DNA from: Streptomyces sp. ALI-76-A
GTDB lineage: Bacteria > Actinomycetota > Actinomycetes > Streptomycetales > Streptomycetaceae
NCBI RefSeq assembly: GCF_030287445.1
Contig: NZ_JASVWB010000002.1
Coordinates: 4,464,001 to 4,528,000 of the forward strand
DNA: 64,000 bases
Direction of reading: 5' to 3'
This document shows positions 53,601 to 63,079 of this stretch, piece by piece; position 1 is the first letter of the stretch; the number at the start of each line of letters is the position of its first letter. A program made the translations under genes and the position numbers. Under the pieces are notes generated by a model. That model was not told the origin of the DNA and ran no database searches. It saw only the letters and a program-made list of their open reading frames with translations.

Positions 53601-55801
53601 GTACGGCCGGGCACGGAGTCCAGATGGCCCCCGGCCAGCCGGTCGTGGCGCAGGGCGCGGCAGTCCCGCCCGGCGCGTCGGTGCCGACGGTGCCGACAGC
53701 TCAGGGGCAGGGTGTCCCCGTTCCGGCTCAGCACGCGTCCGGGCAGCACGCGTCCGGGCAGCTCGGCCTGCCCGCTCAGGCCGCACCGGGGCAGCCGGGA
53801 CCTGGGCAGCCAGGGCTGGGACAACCGGTACCGGGCGCTCAGGGACAGGTCCCGCCCGGTCAGGCCGTCGTCCCGCATCAGGGGGTACCCGCCCAGGCGC
53901 TTCCGGCTCAGGAGGGCTCGGCTCAGGGGCTTCCGGCCGCTCAAGGCGTATCCAGCACCACCGGCGCGGGTCAGCCGCTGCCGGCCGAGGCCGCGCCCGG
54001 TCAGGCAGCGCCCGGTCAGGCAGCGGTCGCGCCGGGCCAGCCGGTCCCCGGCCAGGGTATTCCCCCTGGTCAGGCCGTCCCCGCCGGTCATGTCGTGCCC
54101 TCCGGTCAGGGCGCCCCGGTTCAGCCGGTCCCCGCCCAGGGCGGCGTCCCTCCGCAGGGAACTCCGGCCCAGGGCACGACCGCACCGGGAATCCCGGCAC
54201 CGGTCCCGCCCGCGCCGGGCACCTCCGCACAGACCGCCCCCGCTCCCGCCCCGCAGCAGTGGCCCGGTGCCCAGGGCACGTCCGGCGCCGGCCTGCCCGT
54301 AGCGCCGAACGGCGCCGCCGGCCTCGTACCGCCGAACGGCGCCCCCGCCCCGCAGTCGCCGCAGCCCAATCAATCCTCAGAGGCCGCACCGGCCATGCCG
54401 GGCATGCAGGCCGCACAGGCCGTGCCGGCACCAGCCGCGCCGGCCCCCGGCGCACCCGTGCCCCCCGGCACCCCCCTCCCGCCACAGGCCGCCCCGGGTC
54501 ATCCTCGCGCCGCCCAGCCGCTGCCCGCGGAAGCCCCGGGTGCCCCCGGTGCCATCCCGTCGGCCGCGCCCGCCGCGCCCTCCGCACCTCCGCCCGACCC
54601 TGCCGTCGATCCCAACTCGACCCAGGGCCGGGCCATCAGCGTGCGCACGCTCGGGCAGGGGGTGCCGTTCACGCGGCAGGCACAGGTGCAGGTGCAGGGT
54701 CAGTCCCCCGCCCACCCGCATCTCCACCCGGCGCAGCCCTCGGCCACGCCTCCGCCGCATCAGCCGGGCGGCTCAGGTCGGCGTCGCAAGCTGGGTACGC
54801 GGACCGATCCCGCCGTCGGGCACCCCGAGCAGGCGGCCCGTCCGCATCCGCAGGCCGACCAGGCCGGCGTACCGACGCAGGCACCGTCGCAGCAGCCGCA
54901 TCCGCAGCCGTCCCTGGCCGGACAGTCCCGGCTGGCGCAGGCGACCGAGGGCACGGGGCGGTCGTACGCCATAGGGGCACCGGACGTGAACGCCGCCGAG
55001 GGTCCCGAGCCGCTGGACGGTCCGGGGGGCGCCGTCGAGGTGGCGGACCCGCCCCGGCCTCAGCCGATGGACGACGAGCTGCCGCCGGAGCCGCTCGACA
55101 ACCCGCGCAGGCTGCTGGTGTGGCCGGCGCCGGACGTCACCACCCAGCAGGCGCTCAGCGACCGCGGGTACCGGCCGGTCATCGTGCACTCGCGCGAGGA
55201 GGTCGACGCGCAGATCGCGGCGTTCCCGGCCGCGCTGTTCGTCGACCCGCTGACCGGGCCGATCACCCGGACCGCGCTGCAGTCGCTGCGGCAGGCGGCC
55301 GTCGCGGCCGAGGTGCCGGTGCTGGTCACGGCCGGGCTCGGCCAGGCGTCGCGGGAGGCGGCGTACGGCGCCGATCCCGCCGTCCTGCTGAAGGCGCTGG
55401 CGCCGCGTGACACCGAGCAGCATCCGCCGCGGGTGCTGCTGATCGAGGAGCACGCGGAGATCGCGCTGGCGCTGACCGCGACGCTGGAGCGGCGCGGGAT
55501 GCAGGTCGCGCGGGCCGCGAGCGACGCCGACGCGGTGACACTGGCGGGGCAGCTCAGGCCGAACCTGGTCGTGATGGACCTGATGCAGGTCCATCGGCGG
55601 CGGGCCGGGATCGTGGACTGGCTGCGGGCGAACGGACAGCTCAACCGCACCCCGCTGGTCGTCTACACCGCCGCCGTCGACCAGGCGGACCTGCCGCGGC
55701 TGGCGTCCGGCGAGACGGTGCTGTTCCTGGCCGAGCGGTCCACGAGTACCGAGGTGCAGTCGCGGATCGTGGATCTGCTGGCCCGGATCGGCATCAACTA
55801 G
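50618..55801 (+). CDS. Giant PAS / degenerate-kinase / disordered / receiver-like signalling protein
   Basis: 1727 residues from GTG 50618 (GGGAGGAA 7 nt upstream). Two PAS domains (about 10-135, 145-265; LDALPDALVLVNANGTVVN, AASEGVVGTDTDGRIVLVNP), a coiled coil (about 270-350), then a kinase-like region where the usual HELRTPL is replaced by SLRGPLDEL and the ATP boxes are weak (about 345-545). A Pro/Ala/Gln/Gly-rich stretch of about 930 residues with recurring TGRRRR and GQPVPGQ-type units follows. The end holds two receiver-like domains (about 1495-1600 and 1605-1727; VVMDLMQVHRRR). No membrane segment. It is probably a scaffold rather than a kinase. The TAG stop overlaps the palindromic element. 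Confidence 0.88.
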   Translation: MSSRPSRGAARLAAILDALPDALVLVNANGTVVNANTIALEAFEAPGTALVGRGLLDLLPQFDSRLIPGSMRRPDHMDPRGRTKPTRMVARRTDGSEFPVEVTSANLENGQQAYDGYGNGADELLMLVVRDLTGTVDTEAELARSQRQTEMILRAASEGVVGTDTDGRIVLVNPAAAQILGYRASDLGGRELHELVLHSRSDGTPFAYEESPLADTLRSGRKHRVRGQVLWSKKGDKVPVDLTTAPVRDGDQLVGAVMTFADRRPYDMLAEEKAAVEKRHEEELERLSEEHASELTALRQKHVNQLEEIQEQHEEELAAGEERYAALGEREKDRYEALAGRHEQLLTLLAQSLRGPLDELRRELSALAADDAGQLWPEANQVLHHLSAGYSRITTLIDNVLGYQRLDTGVDGITRTKVMLDAVVAAGVDGAVELIGPGRVQFAVHAPPIEAEVDSRLLATALAHLVADVAGVDATGNAPVSAGGYMDNTVVVAAAQRGEVVRIEVRGPYAGGDPVHEPIVRGIVRAHGGVLQTHEVPGMSGSAYVLEVPLGGGAGAVGAPGPAALEAAPGEVALPEQATSGGRRRARRSSTDAFLDVEGPADGDGGEGGEAEASAPTGRRRRRAAAAQESAPVPAQAAGEAGEGSGGTGRRRGRPAEVAAGGGGESSDSGDGGRGGESGSGGSGGEGAAPVGPGAGVVGVAGVAGVAGVAGVSEGAVVTAAEYASGTAAAGTGLGGTVPPQGVPAPGGRRARRETGEQHALPPALPAVASPDPAQGAGTAGSAEDPQQPTGRRRRALAAATERAATQETGPRTVFALPPAEADRPTGAPAGQPANAATTPVPVQGDPAQASAPVPLPLPGHVRVPGQGGAADAGADDGRHDAVPHSQADDHTPPQPHPTNAPTGRRRRAVGQRAETETAGSPAQQVPAQGTAAQGAAGQAAPVPAGVPQAHVAEGAPVTVAGQGHTAGQAAPLPGQPVPAAGQPGQPGMPVPASGTAGHGVQMAPGQPVVAQGAAVPPGASVPTVPTAQGQGVPVPAQHASGQHASGQLGLPAQAAPGQPGPGQPGLGQPVPGAQGQVPPGQAVVPHQGVPAQALPAQEGSAQGLPAAQGVSSTTGAGQPLPAEAAPGQAAPGQAAVAPGQPVPGQGIPPGQAVPAGHVVPSGQGAPVQPVPAQGGVPPQGTPAQGTTAPGIPAPVPPAPGTSAQTAPAPAPQQWPGAQGTSGAGLPVAPNGAAGLVPPNGAPAPQSPQPNQSSEAAPAMPGMQAAQAVPAPAAPAPGAPVPPGTPLPPQAAPGHPRAAQPLPAEAPGAPGAIPSAAPAAPSAPPPDPAVDPNSTQGRAISVRTLGQGVPFTRQAQVQVQGQSPAHPHLHPAQPSATPPPHQPGGSGRRRKLGTRTDPAVGHPEQAARPHPQADQAGVPTQAPSQQPHPQPSLAGQSRLAQATEGTGRSYAIGAPDVNAAEGPEPLDGPGGAVEVADPPRPQPMDDELPPEPLDNPRRLLVWPAPDVTTQQALSDRGYRPVIVHSREEVDAQIAAFPAALFVDPLTGPITRTALQSLRQAAVAAEVPVLVTAGLGQASREAAYGADPAVLLKALAPRDTEQHPPRVLLIEEHAEIALALTATLERRGMQVARAASDADAVTLAGQLRPNLVVMDLMQVHRRRAGIVDWLRANGQLNRTPLVVYTAAVDQADLPRLASGETVLFLAERSTSTEVQSRIVDLLARIGIN

Positions 55802-55965
55802 TGCCGCGGCAGGCAACGTTTGCCCGTCAAGGAGCGGCGTCCGGTGCGTGCTCTCGGCGTGCCGGCCGGAAGCCCTCGTACTGGATGTACTTGGGCTTTC
55901 GGCCGGTTCGGCGAGAGGGCGTGCCGGGCGTCGCGACGGGGCGAACGTTGCCTGCCACGGCACTA
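55799..55965 (+). repeat. 167-bp long-palindrome element, copy B
   Basis: Same length and ends as copy A (34868) with two single-base differences near positions 111 and 121 of the element. It starts exactly with the TAG stop of the giant PAS gene. On its right lies a 35-bp tandem repeat array rather than a gene end. Confidence 0.92.
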
Positions 55966-55989
55966 GCCACGACGCCGGTGTGGAGCGGG

Positions 55990-56250
55990 CTTCCTTTGCC
56001 GGATGCCGGGTGTGGCGAGGACCTCTGCCGGATGCCGGGCGTGATGAACGCCTGTGCCGGGTGCGGATGCCGGGTGTGATGAACGCCTGTGCCGGGTGCG
56101 GATGCCGGGTGTGATGAACGCCTGTGCCGGGTGCGGATGCCGGGTGTGATGAACGCCTGTGCCGGGTGCGGATGCCGGGTGTGATGAACGCCTGTGCCGG
56201 GTGCGGGTGCCGGGTGTGGTGAACGCCTGTGCCGGGTGTGCGTCCCGCGT
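55990..56250. repeat. 35-bp tandem repeat array
   Basis: Units beginning GTGATGAACGCCTGTGCCGG start at 56041, 56076, 56111, 56146, 56181 and 56216 (the last degenerate), with one to two older degenerate units before. Contiguous, no spacers. 35 is not a multiple of 3, so it is not a coding repeat. It lies between the palindromic element and a convergent TetR gene. Confidence 0.92.
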
Positions 56251-56267
56251 GTCCTCCACGCGTACGT

Positions 56268-56846
56268 CTAGGGCGCGATCAGCCGCCGCGCCGCCTGCTT
56301 GATCGAGGCGCGCAGCCGCTCCCGGTCGGCGTCCTCCGCGCCCGTGAGGACGCGGCGCATCTGGGGGACGGCGGCGGCCCAGTTGGCGAGGGCCGTCAGG
56401 AGGAACAGCAGGTCGCGGGGCGGGAACGCGTCCGTGATGACGCCGCGGGCCTGGCCGTCCTCGATGGCGGCGACCTTGCGGGTGTAGTGGTCCTGGCGCT
56501 CGGTCTCGTCGGGGAGTTCGTCGCTGCCGTACTCGATGCCCTCCCAGAACAGGAGGCGCAGCAGTTCGGGGTGGGCGGCGTGGTAGTCGAGCAGGCGGTC
56601 GATCCAGCCCTCGATGTCGTCCGGGTCGACCGGGACGGAAGCGGCGAGGTCCACCATGCGCGCGCCGAGGACTTGTGTGAACAGCTCCGCCTTGTTGCCG
56701 AAGTAGGCGTAGATGAGCTGCTTGTTCGCCTTGGCCGCGGCCGCGATGCGGTCGATGCGGGCGCCCGCGATGCCGTGGCGGGCGAACTCGGCGACCGCCG
56801 CCTCGAAGATCCGGGCCTTGGTGGCCTCGGGGTCTCTCACTGCCAT
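56268..56846 (-). CDS. TetR family transcriptional regulator
   Basis: 192 residues from ATG 56846. The N-terminal helix-turn-helix is ARIFEAAVAEFARHGIAGAR followed by IDRIAAAAKANKQLIYAYFGNKAELF; the C-terminal domain is the TetR_C type (LLRLLFWEGIEYGSDELPDET). Divergent from an MFS gene with two similar palindromes between them, the classic arrangement for a repressor of itself and an exporter. Confidence 0.93.
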   Translation of the reverse strand: MAVRDPEATKARIFEAAVAEFARHGIAGARIDRIAAAAKANKQLIYAYFGNKAELFTQVLGARMVDLAASVPVDPDDIEGWIDRLLDYHAAHPELLRLLFWEGIEYGSDELPDETERQDHYTRKVAAIEDGQARGVITDAFPPRDLLFLLTALANWAAAVPQMRRVLTGAEDADRERLRASIKQAARRLIAP

Positions 56847-56867
56847 GAGGGCAGCGTACCGCCCTGG

Positions 56868-56943
56868 CAACCAACCGTTTGGTTGACGGGAATGCGTGAG
56901 CGGCGCACACTGTTGAGCCGGGCGTCCAACTAACCAGTTGGTT
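56868..56943. promoter_or_regulatory. Two TetR operator palindromes
   Basis: CAACCAACCGTTTGGTTG (56868-56885) and CCAACTAACCAGTTGGTTG (56926-56944) share AAC(C/T)AACC-N2-TTGGTT. Their centres are 59 bp apart, one near each divergent start (TetR and MFS). Confidence 0.8.
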
Positions 56944-57010
56944 GTTGGAGTGGGCTCGAAGAAAGGGCCCTGGCCCCGAGACGCTCGCCGGAGAAGGAGT
57001 GACCCCGCCC

Positions 57011-58220
57011 ATGCCATCCGCGACCCCCACCGCGCACACGGTCCGGACCCCCGCCGGGCCCGGCAGGACGGCCACCTCCGCCCTGTTCCTCCCCCTGATC
57101 GCCCTCTGCACCGCCGTCACGGCCGCCAACATCTATCTCGCGGCCCCGCTGCTCCCCCTCATCGCCCGCGACTTCGGCTCGACTCCTTCGGCCGTGGCCT
57201 GGATCGCCTCGGTCGCGCAGTTCGGCTACGCGGCCGGCCTGCTCGTCTTCGCCCCGCTCGGTGACAGCGTCAACCGGCGCCGCCTGGTCGCCGCCCTGTC
57301 CCTCGTCGCGGCTCTCGCCCTGGTCGCGGGCGCGGCGACCACCGGGACCACCGCCCTCGCCGCGACCGTCCTCGTCGCCTCCGCCGCGACCGTCGTCCCG
57401 CAGCTGCTCGTCCCGCTGGTCGCCCAGCGGGCCCCCGCCGACCGTCGCGCCCGCCATGTCTCGGCCGTCATCGCGGGCCTGTTCGCCGGCGTCGTGGCGG
57501 CCCGGGTGCTCGGCGGACTGGTCGGCCAGGCCTTCGGGGCGGGTGGTGTTCGTGGGCGCGGCCGTCCTGACCGCCGTCCTCGGACTGGTGACCGCCCACG
57601 CCCTGCCCGCCGAGCACCGCACCCGCACCGGCCCCCTCTTCTCCGGCCTCGCCGCCCTGCCGTCCGTCGTCCGCCGCTCCCCCGACCTCTGGCGCGCGTG
57701 CGTCCGCCAGGCCGGGATGTACGGTGCCTGGAGCGCCCTGTGGACCTCGCTCGCGCTGCTCCTGACGGCGACGGGCGGCTCGGGCTACGGCCTGTCGACC
57801 GCGACCGCCGGTCTCTTCGGCCTCTTCGGGCTGGCGGCGAGCGTGGTGGCGCCCCTGGCGGGCGGGCTCGTGGACCGCTTCGGCGCCGCCAAGGTCGTCC
57901 TGTGCGCGTACCTCCTCGCCGCGGTGTCCGTACCGCTGTTCTGGCTCGGCGGGCAGGTGATGGAGGCCCTGTTCGTCGCCGCCGTCGCGATCCACGCGGC
58001 CCTGGTGGCGTGCCACGTGGCCAACCAGACCCTGGCCCTGACCACCACCTCCACCCCGGCCACCGCCAACACGGCCTACGTCGTCGCCGGTTTCGCCGGC
58101 GGCGCCCTCGCCTCCGCCCTGGCAGGCCCGGCCTTCACCCATTTCGGCTGGAGCGGGGTCTCCGCGGTGGCGGGAGCGTGGCTGGTGCTGGGGTGGGCGA
58201 GCACGTCGGTGCGGCGGTGA
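57011..58220 (+). pseudogene. MFS transporter gene with a frameshift
   Basis: ATG 57011 (AAGGAG upstream) begins a 12-helix DHA1-type exporter: AANIYLAAPLLPLIARDFG, SVNRRRLVAAL. At about 57538 the frame leaves the family; the remainder (VVFVGAAVLTAVLGLVTAHA on to GWSGVSAVAGAWLVLGWAS) is in the next frame through TGA 58220. The junction CTTCGGGGCGGGTGG needs one G removed to read AFGRVVFVG. It is a homopolymer run, so sequencing error is as likely as true decay. Otherwise intact at about 403 residues. Confidence 0.85.
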
Positions 58221-58297
58221 GGGTTCCGTGATTCCGCAGGTAGCACGGCGGTAGTACCGCATAGGTAGTACCGATGTTCGTACGGGCTGTGCGCCGG

Positions 58298-58336
58298 CGC
58301 GTGCGTGAAAGACGGGCGCGTGCGTGAAAGACGGGC
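58298..58336. repeat. 19-bp direct duplication
   Basis: GCGCGTGCGTGAAAGACGG occurs twice in tandem between convergent genes, just before the terminator hairpin at 58337. Confidence 0.7.
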
Positions 58337-58381
58337 GCGTGCGCCGGGCAGGACCCTGAGGGTCGCCGGCCCGGCGCACGC
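58337..58381. terminator. Bidirectional terminator hairpin
   Basis: GCGTGCGCCGGGC pairs perfectly with GCCCGGCGCACGC around a loop containing a second small stem. It separates the convergent MFS and acyl-CoA synthetase genes. Confidence 0.75.
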
Positions 58382-58439
58382 GTGTGTCCTCGGCGGCAGC
58401 GGGTGACGTGAGCGAGGTGGTGACGTGAGCGAGGTGCTC

Positions 58440-60095
<1,656 letters not shown>

Positions 60096-60154
60096 GGCGT
60101 CCTCCCGAGGCGACATTGCCTACGCGGTAGTAAGGGTTGCGCAGATTCTGCGCG

Positions 60155-60170
60155 CATACCGCGCGGTATG
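60155..60170. promoter_or_regulatory. Palindromic operator upstream of the acyl-CoA synthetase
   Basis: CATACCGCGCGGTATG is a perfect 16-bp palindrome 60 nt upstream of the start codon; a shorter CTACGCGGTAG follows at 60120. This is TetR-type operator form. GGTAGTACCG copies at 58244-58270, beyond the gene's far end, share the GGTA/TACC half. Confidence 0.6.
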
Positions 60171-60591
60171 TCACTAGGGAAGGGTGATCGATCACATCAC
60201 GTTGCACCCGCCGTGTGGAGACGGTACCGGGTTCCGGCAGCCCTACCGCCGGGTCCAGCGCCGCCGAGCCGCACTTGGGCCGGGGTGCTCGCGCTGTCTG
60301 ACGGGGACTGGCTTGGGGTGCTTCTCGGCCACCGGGCCAGGGTCAGCCCGGAGAGCTCACGCTGCCTGACTGGGGACTGGCTCGGACTGGGACGGGCTCG
60401 GGCTGGGACGGGCTCGGGCTCGGACTCGGGCTGGGACGGGCTCGGACTCGGACTGGCTCGGACTCGGACTCGGACTCGGACTAGCTTGGATTGTTCCTGC
60501 TCACGCTGTCCGGCGGGGCCGGCTCGGAGGGCTTACGCCGTCTGCCGGAGGGCACACGCCGTCTGATCGGGGCCGGCTCAGGATCCTCACG
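60171..60591. other. Gene-free region with CTCGGA/CTGGGA repeats
   Basis: No gene seen. Positions 60375-60485 are degenerate short tandem repeats (GGACTCGGACTCGG, GGGCTGGGACGG). Flanking pieces share GACTGGGGACTGGCT-like segments. The region separates the promoter of the synthetase gene from the end of the sigma gene. Confidence 0.55.
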
Positions 60592-61149
60592 CTACCGGGA
60601 CAGCACCAGCTCGGGGTCCTCGCGCAGCTTCCCCAGCGCACGGGACACCGCCGACTTCACCGTGCCGACGGACACCCCGAGCACCTCGGCCGTCTGCACC
60701 TCACTGAGGTCCTCGTAGTACCTGAGTACGACCATCGCCCGCTGCCGGGCGGGCAGTTTCATGATCGCCCGCCACATCGCGTCGTGCAGCGCCTGCTGCT
60801 CCGCCGGGTCCTCGCCGGTGGGCACGGACTCCGACTCGGGCAGTTCGTCGCACGCGAACTCGTCGACCTTGCGCTTGCGCCACTGCGAGGTGCGCGTGTT
60901 CAGCAGCGCGCGGCGCACATAGCCGTCGAGCGCGCGGTGGTCCTCGATCCGCTCCCAGGCGACATACGTCTTGGTCAGCGCGGTCTGCAACAGGTCCTCC
61001 GCGTCGCTGGGGTTCGCGGTCAGCGAGCGGGCGGTACGCAGCAGCACCGGCTGGCGGGCCTTCACGTACGACGAGAAGGAGGGGTACGGAAGGGTCTGCG
61101 TCGCCGGCGTGGCGGCCTTCGAAGCGCTGGTGCAGACGAGTGTGGTCAT
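60592..61149 (-). CDS. SigE-family ECF RNA polymerase sigma factor
   Basis: 185 residues from ATG 61149. Region 2 SFSSYVKARQPVLLRTARSL then NPSDAEDLLQTALTKTYVAW; region 4 LPARQRAMVVLRYYEDLSEVQTAEVLGV then SVGTVKSAVSRALGKL. This is the SigE-family (SigE70) type common in Streptomyces. No anti-sigma gene is adjacent. A ten-residue Thr/Ala-rich N-terminus. The ribosome site (GTGGAG) is very close to the ATG. Confidence 0.92.
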   Translation of the reverse strand: MTTLVCTSASKAATPATQTLPYPSFSSYVKARQPVLLRTARSLTANPSDAEDLLQTALTKTYVAWERIEDHRALDGYVRRALLNTRTSQWRKRKVDEFACDELPESESVPTGEDPAEQQALHDAMWRAIMKLPARQRAMVVLRYYEDLSEVQTAEVLGVSVGTVKSAVSRALGKLREDPELVLSR

Positions 61150-61391
61150 GGCTCCACGCTATGAGCGCGGGCGCCTTCCGCTCATCGGCCGCAGGTCCCG
61201 AAGGCGAGTCCCCCTCAGGTTGTAGAGGTGGTGCTGGCTGCACCTCCTGGAGGTGGACGAGCGGATCGGGGCCACTGCGGGATTACCCCTGCGGGTCCAT
61301 CCCCGGACCTTCTGTGCGATGACTCCCGGCGACCACCCCGGTCTGCCGCCACCCCTCAGGTCTGGCGCCACCCCTCAGTCGTCCCGGCGGC

Positions 61392-62558
61392 TCACCCGTC
61401 CGAGGTCAGCACCAGGCCCGATGTCGGCACCCCCGTCCCCGCCGTGACCAGGACCCGGCTCGCTCCCGGTATCTGGTTCACCGCCGCGCCCCGGACCTGG
61501 CGTACTCCCTCCGCGATGCCGTTCATGCCGTGCAGGTAGGCCTCCCCCAGCTGTCCTCCGTGGGTATTCAGCGGCAGCCGCTCCTCGGCCACGAAGTCGG
61601 ACGCCTCCCCCTTTCCGCAGAAGCCGAACTCCTCCAGCTGCATCAGCACGAACGGCGTGAAGTGGTCGTACAGGATCCCCACATCGATGTCGGTGGGTGT
61701 GAACCCGGACGTTCGCCAGAGTTGCCGGGCCACCACGCCCATCTCCGGCAGGCCGGTCAGGTCGTCACGGTAGAAGCTGGTCATCTGCTCCTGCGCCCGG
61801 CCCGCACCCTGCGCGGCCGCGGTGACGACGGCGGGCGGGTGGGGCAGATCGCGGGCCCGCTCCACCGAGGTGACCACGATCGCCTGACCGCCGTCGGTCT
61901 CCTGGCAGCAGTCCAGCAACCGCAGCGGCTCGACGATCCAGCGGGAGGCCGCGTGGTCGGCGAGGGTGATCGGGCGGCCGTGGAAGTAGGCCGCCGGGTT
62001 GGTCGCCGCGTATCCACGGCCGGTGACCGCCACGTGCCCGAACGCCTCCGGAGTCAGGCCGTACGTGTGGAGATACCGCTGGGCCGCCATCGCCACCCAG
62101 GATGCCGGGGTGAGCAGCCCGAAGGGCAGGGACCAGCCGAGGGCGGCCCCCTCGGCCGACGGTTCCCGGTGCCGCACGCCCGAGCCGAACCGCCGGCCCG
62201 ACCGCTCGTTGAAGGCGCGGTAGCAGACGACCACCTCGGCCACACCCGTGGCGACGGCGAGCGCGGCCTGCTGGACGGTGGCGCAGGCCGCCCCGCCGCC
62301 GTAGTGGACGCGGGAGAAGAAGGCCAGCTCTCCCATTCCGCAGGCCTGGGCGACGGTGATCTCCGGGTTGGTGTCCATGGTGAACGTGACCATGCCGTCC
62401 ACGTCGGCCGGCCGCAGTCCGGCGTCGTCCAGTGCGGCCCGTACCGCCTCCGTCGCCAGCCGCAGCTCGCTGCGACCCGAGTCCTTGGAGAACTCGGTGG
62501 CCCCGATGCCGACGATCGCCGCACGTCCACCGAGGGTGTCCCGGGTACGGATACTCAT
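61392..62558 (-). CDS. Thiolase-fold lipid-transfer protein, Ltp2-like aldolase
   Basis: 388 residues from ATG 62558, overlapping the upstream gene's stop by 4 bp. Thiolase-like fold without the nucleophilic Cys: AAIVGIGATEFSKDSGRSE, HYGGGAACATVQQAALAVATG, GILYDHFTPFVLMQLEEFGF, LNTHGGQLGEAYLHGMNGI. In mycobacterial steroid catabolism, Ltp2 with the DUF35 domain of ChsH2 forms a retro-aldolase acting on a side-chain CoA thioester. The presence of ChsH1- and ChsH2-like genes directly upstream supports this call. Confidence 0.88.
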   Translation of the reverse strand: MSIRTRDTLGGRAAIVGIGATEFSKDSGRSELRLATEAVRAALDDAGLRPADVDGMVTFTMDTNPEITVAQACGMGELAFFSRVHYGGGAACATVQQAALAVATGVAEVVVCYRAFNERSGRRFGSGVRHREPSAEGAALGWSLPFGLLTPASWVAMAAQRYLHTYGLTPEAFGHVAVTGRGYAATNPAAYFHGRPITLADHAASRWIVEPLRLLDCCQETDGGQAIVVTSVERARDLPHPPAVVTAAAQGAGRAQEQMTSFYRDDLTGLPEMGVVARQLWRTSGFTPTDIDVGILYDHFTPFVLMQLEEFGFCGKGEASDFVAEERLPLNTHGGQLGEAYLHGMNGIAEGVRQVRGAAVNQIPGASRVLVTAGTGVPTSGLVLTSDG

Positions 62559-63079
62559 CCCGCCGGCCTCCCGTCGCCCACGTCGCCCACGCCGTCCACG
62601 CCGTCCACGCCGTCCACGCCGTCCACGCCGTCCACGCCGATCGTGTCCATCACGTCCATCGCGTCGCCCAGGTCGACCGTGTCGCCCACCGGCACGGTGA
62701 CCGTCACGGTGCCTGTCACGTGTCTGCCGATCGCGTTGGCGCCGACCACGCGCACGGTGGCGGTGTCGCCGTCCGTGCCCTGACTCACGTCCTCGATGGT
62801 GCCCGTCAACACCATCGTGTCGCCCGGATAGTTGGGCGCGCCGAGTCTGATGGCCACTTTGCGGAGTTCGGCCCGGGGGCCGAAGTGGTCCGTGACGTAG
62901 CGGCCGACCAGGCCGTTCGTCGTCAGGATGTTCATGAAGATGTCGGGGGAGCCCTTCTGCCGGGCCAGTTCGGCATCGTGATGGACATCCTGGTAGTCGC
63001 GGGAGGCGATGGCGCCGGCGACGATCAGCGTGCGGGTGACCGGGATCTCCAGGGGCGGCAGCGCGTCACCGGGTTTCAT
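62555..63079 (-). CDS. MaoC-like hydratase subunit, ChsH1-like, with Gly-Val-Asp tail
   Basis: 174 residues from ATG 63079. Single hot-dog domain: LPPLEIPVTRTLIVAGAIASRDYQDVHHDAELARQKG (catalytic D/H of MaoC enzymes in DYQDVHHD), then NGLVGRYVTDHFGP. ChsH1 pairs with ChsH2 to hydrate an enoyl-CoA. Residues about 145-172 are a VDG repeat (9-bp units GTCCACGCC in DNA, 62580-62640) not expected in the family. Overlaps both neighbours. Confidence 0.88.
   Translation of the reverse strand: MKPGDALPPLEIPVTRTLIVAGAIASRDYQDVHHDAELARQKGSPDIFMNILTTNGLVGRYVTDHFGPRAELRKVAIRLGAPNYPGDTMVLTGTIEDVSQGTDGDTATVRVVGANAIGRHVTGTVTVTVPVGDTVDLGDAMDVMDTIGVDGVDGVDGVDGVDGVGDVGDGRPAG
62578..62640 (-). repeat. 9-bp tandem repeat in the ChsH1-like gene
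   Basis: About six exact CGTCCACGC units encode the C-terminal VDGVDG tail; units remain in frame because 9 is a multiple of 3. Confidence 0.88.

Noticed and set aside
55990..56250. CRISPR array
   Set aside because: The 35-bp repeats are directly contiguous with no spacers and there are no cas genes.
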